64,000 bases of DNA from Pseudonocardia sp. MH-G8 (GTDB lineage Bacteria; Actinomycetota; Actinomycetes; Mycobacteriales; Pseudonocardiaceae), in NCBI RefSeq assembly GCF_002262885.1, contig NZ_NKYF01000004.1:394685-458684 (forward strand), in the 5' to 3' direction. The notes beneath the pieces were generated by a model. It ran no database searches and was not told the DNA's origin. It saw nothing but the letters and a program-made list of their open reading frames with translations. The first letter of the stretch is position 1, and every line of letters begins with the position of its first letter. Positions 57,604 to 64,000 of this stretch are shown one piece after another. A program made the position numbers and the translations under genes.

Positions 57604-57975
57604 TCACGTCCCGAGGGCCAACAGAGCCTCCAGTTCCACCAGCGTGGTGTCCGCGGACACGTGGTGCACGACGATCGCACCCGCCGCGCGGGCCCCGCGT
57701 ACGTTGCGTGCGTGGTCGTCGACCACCACGCACTCGGCGACAGCCACCCCGAGCCGTGCGGCGACACGGCGGTAGAGCTCGGGGTCCGGCTTCCGCACGC
57801 CCAGCGCGGCGCCGAGCGCCAGCAGGTCGAACGCACCCGCACACGCCTCGGGAACGACCTGCGCATCGGACACCAGCGCGGTTGCCACGCCCGCCGCGCG
57901 GGCCCTGGCAACGATGTCGAGCAGTTCCGGCGCCTCGGTCAGCACGCCCGCGTAGTCCATCAGCAGCGCCCGCAC
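57604..57975 (-). CDS. Short HAD-like hydrolase without cap domain
   Basis: The 123-residue protein has motif I LLMDYAGVLTE, in which the second Asp of DxD is Ala, motif II ATALVSDA, motif III Lys in GVRKPDPELYRRVAARL and motif IV VVVDDHARNVRGARAAG. It lacks room for a cap domain, so it is a minimal HAD protein. Loss of the second Asp suggests weak or different chemistry. GTG 57975 lies 7 nt after minus-strand TAGCCT, a promoter that overlaps the MarR stop codon. Confidence 0.77.
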   Translation of the reverse strand: MRALLMDYAGVLTEAPELLDIVARARAAGVATALVSDAQVVPEACAGAFDLLALGAALGVRKPDPELYRRVAARLGVAVAECVVVDDHARNVRGARAAGAIVVHHVSADTTLVELEALLALGT

Positions 57976-57985
57976 CGCATCGAGG

Positions 57986-58426
57986 CTAGCGCTGATCGGC
58001 GCGGTCCAGGGCTTCCAGGAGCTCGAGCAGGTGCGCTCGGATCGTCGCGGCCTGCCCCGGGGTCGGCTGGGGCAATCCGGCGAGCACGCGCTCGACACCC
58101 GCGGCGGCCTCGGCCATCCGCTCCCGACCGCGCGTCGTGATCGAGACCCGCACGATGCGACGGTCGGCCGCGTCCCGCACGCGGACCAGCGCGCCCTGCG
58201 CCTCGAGCGCGTCGAGCACCGGGGTGAGCGTGGCCGGGGCCAGCTGGAGGCTGCCCGCGAGGTCACGTTGGGACGGCGCGTCGTGTGCGACGAGCACGCC
58301 GAGCACCTCGAGTGCGGTCGCCGTCAGCCCGTGGGCACCGACCGCGCGCCGCGTGCAGCGCTGCAGCGCCTGTGCCGCGCGCACGAGGAGCCGTTCCAGC
58401 GGCTCCGCGCCATGTCCGGGCTGCAT
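57986..58426 (-). CDS. MarR-family transcriptional regulator
   Basis: The 146-residue winged-helix protein contains LTATALEVLGVLVAHDAPSQ, RDLAGSLQLAPATLTPVLDA (recognition helix), RDAADRRIVRVSITTRGRER (wing) and a C-terminal dimer helix. TACGGT on the minus strand ends 6 nt before the ATG, so a leaderless mRNA is predicted. A divergent dyad (58433-58467) is its probable operator. Confidence 0.87.
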   Translation of the reverse strand: MQPGHGAEPLERLLVRAAQALQRCTRRAVGAHGLTATALEVLGVLVAHDAPSQRDLAGSLQLAPATLTPVLDALEAQGALVRVRDAADRRIVRVSITTRGRERMAEAAAGVERVLAGLPQPTPGQAATIRAHLLELLEALDRADQR

Positions 58427-58432
58427 CCGCAG

Positions 58433-58467
58433 ACCGTACGCCGGGAGACGGTTCGTTCACGTACGGT
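58433..58467. promoter_or_regulatory. Symmetric divergent promoter of marR and the Rv3235-like gene
   Basis: ACCGTACG (58433-58440) and CGTACGGT (58460-58467) are perfect inverted copies 19 bp apart. Each contains a TACGGT hexamer pointing outwards, so the dyad may be a pair of -10 elements and/or a MarR operator. Confidence 0.55.
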
Positions 58468-58527
58468 ATGGCGCCGAATCGACCCGAACGCCCCGTCCAA
58501 CCGGACAGGGCGCCGCACCATCGCCCT

Positions 58528-58992
58528 ATGTCGATCACACTCCCGGCTCGGCCCGCCCCCGCCGTCCCGACCCGTACCCGCCTGCGTCCGGTCCGGTACG
58601 AACCGGGCCCCGGCGCATCCGCTCCGGCGCCGGTGCCTGCCGAGCCGCCGCGCCACCCGCCACCGCGGCGTGCCGCCCGCGAGTACGTGGACGCGCACCA
58701 CGCCGCCACCCGCATCCTGCGGCTCGCGCTCGAGGTGCTCGACGGCAGGCGCCCACCCACGCAGCTCAGAACCCACTTCGCGGCCGCGCCGCTGCGCTAC
58801 TGGCGCGCCACCACGGGCCAGCGCACCGCCCGGACCCGGGCCCGGTGCGGACGGCTGCGGCTCTGCCTGCCGTGCTCGGGAGTGGCGGAGGTGGCCGTCA
58901 CGTGCCTCATCGACGGGCGCCACCGAGCCCTCGCCGCCCGCTTCGAGCGCCACGACGGCCGGTGGTGCTGCACCGCGGTGCGCCTGGGCTGA
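58528..58992 (+). CDS. Rv3235-family protein
   Basis: The 154-residue protein has a disordered Pro/Arg/Ala-rich N terminus and a conserved C-terminal domain (AATRILRLALEVLDGRRPPT, LRTHFAAAPLRYWRATTG, CLIDGRHRALAARFERHDGR, WCCTAVRLG). The pattern fits the actinobacterial Rv3235 family, found close to secA1 in M. tuberculosis. No known function. ATG 58528 is chosen; an in-frame ATG at 58468 would directly follow the -10 hexamer. Confidence 0.78.
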   Translation: MSITLPARPAPAVPTRTRLRPVRYEPGPGASAPAPVPAEPPRHPPPRRAAREYVDAHHAATRILRLALEVLDGRRPPTQLRTHFAAAPLRYWRATTGQRTARTRARCGRLRLCLPCSGVAEVAVTCLIDGRHRALAARFERHDGRWCCTAVRLG

Positions 58993-59022
58993 TGCCCCGG
59001 GCCCCGCAGCACTCGGGACGGA

Positions 59023-62022
<3,000 letters not shown>

Positions 62023-62127
62023 GGATCGACCTCATTCACCTCGCGGTCAGGGTGCAGCCCGCTGCCGGAGCACGCGCTGCCCCGACCAGGGTAGCGAAGT
62101 GGCGGACCGCTCCCTGCACAACGCCGC

Positions 62128-62170
62128 AGGGGCGGCCCGCGTTCCGGATCCCGGCGCACGAGCCGCCCCT
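62128..62170. terminator. Hairpin between hpf and secA1
   Basis: AGGGGCGGC (62128-62136) pairs with GCCGCCCCT (62162-62170), 9 bp perfect. On the minus strand it lies 19 nt after the hpf stop codon. Confidence 0.6.
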
Positions 62171-62188
62171 TTCGGGCGAAGACAGGAG

Positions 62189-62866
62189 CTACCGCTCGAG
62201 ACGGATCATCCCGTAGTCGTAGCCCTTGCGCCGGTACACGACGCTGGGCTGGCCGCTGTCGGCGTCGGAGAACAGGTAGAAGTCGTGCCCGACCAGCTCC
62301 ATCCGGGACAGCGCGTCGTCCACGCTCATCGGGGATGCCGTGTGCACCTTGCGCCGCACGATCCGGCCCGGCACCTGATCGTCGGCCGGGAGCCCCTCGT
62401 CGTGGCCCCGCGGACCCGGGATGTCGAAGTCGACCTGGCCGTTCGTCTCGGCGTCCACCTCCTCGTCGACGACGCCGTCATGCTCGACCGTCGGCAGCTC
62501 GTCGAGGACGGCGGTGCCGGCGCCCGCTGCGCCGCGTCCGACCGTCACCCGGGTGCGCTTGCTGTTGGCTCTGCGCCGGTCATGTGAACGGCGTAGCCGG
62601 GACTCGAGCTTGGCGACCGCGGCATCGAGTGCCGCGTAGAAGTCCTGGGCGCAGGCCTCGGCTCTGGCGGCCTGCCCACACCCCCTGCCGGTGATCTCCA
62701 CGCGCTGGCAGTTCTTGGCCTGCCGGCGGTTGCGCTCGTGGAAGAGCTCGACCTCCATGCCCACGATCTTGTGGTCGTACCGTTCCAGGCGACCGATCTT
62801 CTCGGACACGTGAACACGGAAATGCTCGGGAACCTCGACATTGCGGCCGGTGACAACGATCTCCAC
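62189..62866 (-). CDS. hpf: Long-form ribosome hibernation promoting factor
   Basis: The 225-residue protein has the N-terminal ribosome-binding domain (MEIVVTGRNVEVPEHFRVHV, KIGRLERYDHKIVGMEVELF, QRVEITGRG, AQDFYAALDAAVAKLESRLR), an acidic linker and the C-terminal dimerisation domain (VRRKVHTASPMSVDDALSRM, ELVGHDFYLFSDADSGQ, VVYRRKGYDYGMIRLE). Long HPF alone forms 100S ribosome dimers. GTG 62866; about 260 bp without a gene lie upstream, with minus-strand TTGTCG (62998-63003) and TACGGT (62977-62982) as a weak promoter candidate. Confidence 0.94.
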   Translation of the reverse strand: MEIVVTGRNVEVPEHFRVHVSEKIGRLERYDHKIVGMEVELFHERNRRQAKNCQRVEITGRGCGQAARAEACAQDFYAALDAAVAKLESRLRRSHDRRRANSKRTRVTVGRGAAGAGTAVLDELPTVEHDGVVDEEVDAETNGQVDFDIPGPRGHDEGLPADDQVPGRIVRRKVHTASPMSVDDALSRMELVGHDFYLFSDADSGQPSVVYRRKGYDYGMIRLER

Positions 62867-63127
62867 GCAGACTTCCCTCGCTCTCGTCGGGTGACGTTGC
62901 AGGGTGCGCCAGGGGGCCCACCCCCGGCGCTCGATCGGCGATTCCTCCTGATTGGGTGCCTCGGTGGGATCCGAGCACCGTAACGCGCATCACGGTTCGA
63001 CAACAGCCCTGAGGCCCCAGAGGACCCTGGCCGAGTGGATGCGCTGAGTGACATTCCCCGGTCGCCCGCGCGACGGTAGGATTCCACGTCGCGTTCATCG
63101 TTGCTTTCATGATCGCCGCTCACGCGA

Positions 63128-63805
63128 TCAGTGATCCCGCGCGGCATCGCAGAGCACGATCGCCGACGCCACCGGCACTCCCGCATGCGCGAGGGCGTCG
63201 CGGCACGCCCGCAGCGTGGCGCCGGTGGTGACGACGTCGTCCACGAGCAGCACGCGGCCCGCGCCCGGCAGGTCGCCACGGCGCACCCGGACCCGGCCGG
63301 CCAGGTTGGCGGCGCGCTGGGCCGCGTCGAGACCCACGGAATCGCGGGTGCGGCGGGCCAGCCGCAGCGGCCGGGCCACCCGCACGTCCGCACGGCGCGC
63401 CCCCAGGGCCCGGCAGAGGCGCGCGACGTGGTCGCCGCCCCGCTCACGTGCCGCCGCGGGCCGGGACGGCGCAGGCACCAGCCAGATCGTGCTCTCCTGC
63501 GCCGGGCCGGCGACCTCGTCGAGCACCGGGGCGAGCAGACCCGCGAGCGCTCCGGCGAGGTCACGGCGGCCGCGCTCCTTGTAGCGCAGCAGTGCGGCGC
63601 GCAGCGGCCCGGCGTACCGTCCGGCTGCGAGCACCTCCGGCCCGCCGGGCAGCCACGGCCGAGTGGGCGGCCCCACCTGGGCGAGGCACGCCCCGCACCA
63701 CGGCCGCCGGTCCACACCGCACCCCGCGCACTCACCTGGCAGCACGAGATCGACCAGCGCCGCACCGAGCCCTCGCACGTCCACGAGGGCCAGCATCGCG
63801 CCCAT
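63128..63805 (-). CDS. ComF-family phosphoribosyltransferase-like protein
   Basis: The 225-residue protein has an N-terminal zinc ribbon (ECAGCGVDRRPWCGACLAQV) and a type I PRTase domain: YKERGRRDLAGALAGLLAPV, LVPAPSRPAAARERGGDHVA and the PRPP loop RVLLVDDVVTTGATLRACRD. ComF is needed for DNA uptake in naturally competent bacteria, but homologues are widespread without known competence. ATG 63805 and 63796 are alternative starts; the frame start at 63949 would add an unrelated leader. Confidence 0.87.
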   Translation of the reverse strand: MGAMLALVDVRGLGAALVDLVLPGECAGCGVDRRPWCGACLAQVGPPTRPWLPGGPEVLAAGRYAGPLRAALLRYKERGRRDLAGALAGLLAPVLDEVAGPAQESTIWLVPAPSRPAAARERGGDHVARLCRALGARRADVRVARPLRLARRTRDSVGLDAAQRAANLAGRVRVRRGDLPGAGRVLLVDDVVTTGATLRACRDALAHAGVPVASAIVLCDAARDH

Positions 63806-63945
63806 CACCCCCGGCGCACGCCACTCGCCCCGGAGTTGTCCACAGGCGAGCGGTCCGCGGCCCCGGCCTCCCACAAGCGCGACACCCGCACTTCCACACC
63901 CCGACTCGCGAAGAAGGCTCCACCCTCCCGATGCTCCTATGGAAG

Positions 63946-64000
63946 TCAACCCGTGATCTGAAGATCTTGGTGGCTGTGGGTTAGGGCGGTGTAGACCTCG
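63946..64000 (-). CDS. Possible C-terminal end of an unidentified gene entering from the right
   Basis: On the minus strand the frame EVYTALTHSHQDLQITG runs from the window edge to TGA at 63946-63948. Base composition is less G+C-rich than the surroundings, as in some insertion sequences. Only 17 residues are visible, so neither the family nor its coding status can be settled. Confidence 0.25.
   Translation of the reverse strand, partial: EVYTALTHSHQDLQITG

Noticed and set aside
62940..63100. SigR/SigH promoter upstream of hpf
   Set aside because: Two GGAAT words occur on the minus strand, but neither has GTT at an 18-bp spacing.
63890..64000. Insertion-sequence end
   Set aside because: A lower-G+C open frame enters from the right edge, but 17 residues without inverted terminal repeat are too little for a mobile-element call.

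Overview
The window is 64 kb of very G+C-rich actinobacterial chromosome. Lineage markers are a Kgd-type 2-oxoglutarate decarboxylase, WhiB1, PdtaS, a SigH/RshA-type redox sigma/anti-sigma pair, a mycothiol-type isomerase-fold protein, an F420-type luciferase-like oxidoreductase, a WS/DGAT acyltransferase, nickel superoxide dismutase and a DUF1707 protein. Together they suggest Pseudonocardiales, with Pseudonocardia as my best guess (inference; no rRNA gene is present). I saw no tRNA or rRNA gene, CRISPR array, prophage or intact insertion sequence.

Layout. 1-1.1 kb: the 3' end of kgd with a small DUF6104 partner. 1.4-10.6 kb: accessory metabolism (NTF2-like protein/MarR pair, amidohydrolase, LysR, an MHS transporter coupled to a thiamine-diphosphate enzyme, MerR, mycothiol-fold protein). 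10.6-14.9 kb: a methyltransferase and a four-gene cassette of a soluble FtsK/SpoIIIE-type ATPase, two WXG100-sized helical proteins and a 127-residue protein. 15-17.1 kb: a frameshifted MFS gene and an ArsR-SRPBCC pair. 17.3-22.2 kb: a reductive pyrimidine-catabolism operon (beta-ureidopropionase, aminotransferase, dihydropyrimidinase), then an F420-type oxidoreductase and a DUF1330 protein. 22.2-30.3 kb: cupin-epimerase operon, MocR regulator, multicopper oxidase operon facing a PadR operon, VapBC, an SDR and a secreted protein. 30.3-33.8 kb: an OpuC-type osmoprotectant ABC importer. 33.9-43.7 kb: a PAS-GGDEF-EAL protein, malic enzyme, the sodX/sodN pair, an AlkD-like protein, a second ArsR-SRPBCC pair (SRPBCC gene frameshifted), a GAF-ANTAR protein, phosphatase, acetyltransferase and membrane protein. 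44.2-63.8 kb: a block whose order, as I recall it, parallels Mycobacterium tuberculosis whiB1-pdtaS-rshA-sigH-ybaK-yedK-aroA-rsgA-WS/DGAT-Rv3235-secA1-hpf-comF, with extra genes inserted (alpha/beta hydrolase, barstar, TrmH, LldD-like oxidase, an antitoxin homologue, HAD and MarR).

Regulatory architecture stands out. About eighteen genes have a TANNNT-like hexamer ending 6-8 nt before the start codon, which predicts leaderless mRNAs. In one case two divergent leaderless promoters share a CCTAGG core in a 22-bp intergenic region. Readable operator candidates include a MarR dyad, a MerR dyad, two GTGA-N6-TCAC sites before whiB1, a consensus SigR/SigH promoter before sigH, and 11-bp iterons before the pyrimidine operon.

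Intergenic DNA carries several repeat families: a 65-bp palindromic element (two copies 15.5 kb apart), CCCCGACTCGCGG-core repeats, a 63-bp repeat with an internal palindrome, a 74-bp element present in opposite orientations 30 kb apart, and a perfect 31-bp tandem duplication ahead of the malic enzyme gene. Two genes (MFS and SRPBCC) look broken by the loss of one G each; sequencing error cannot be excluded.
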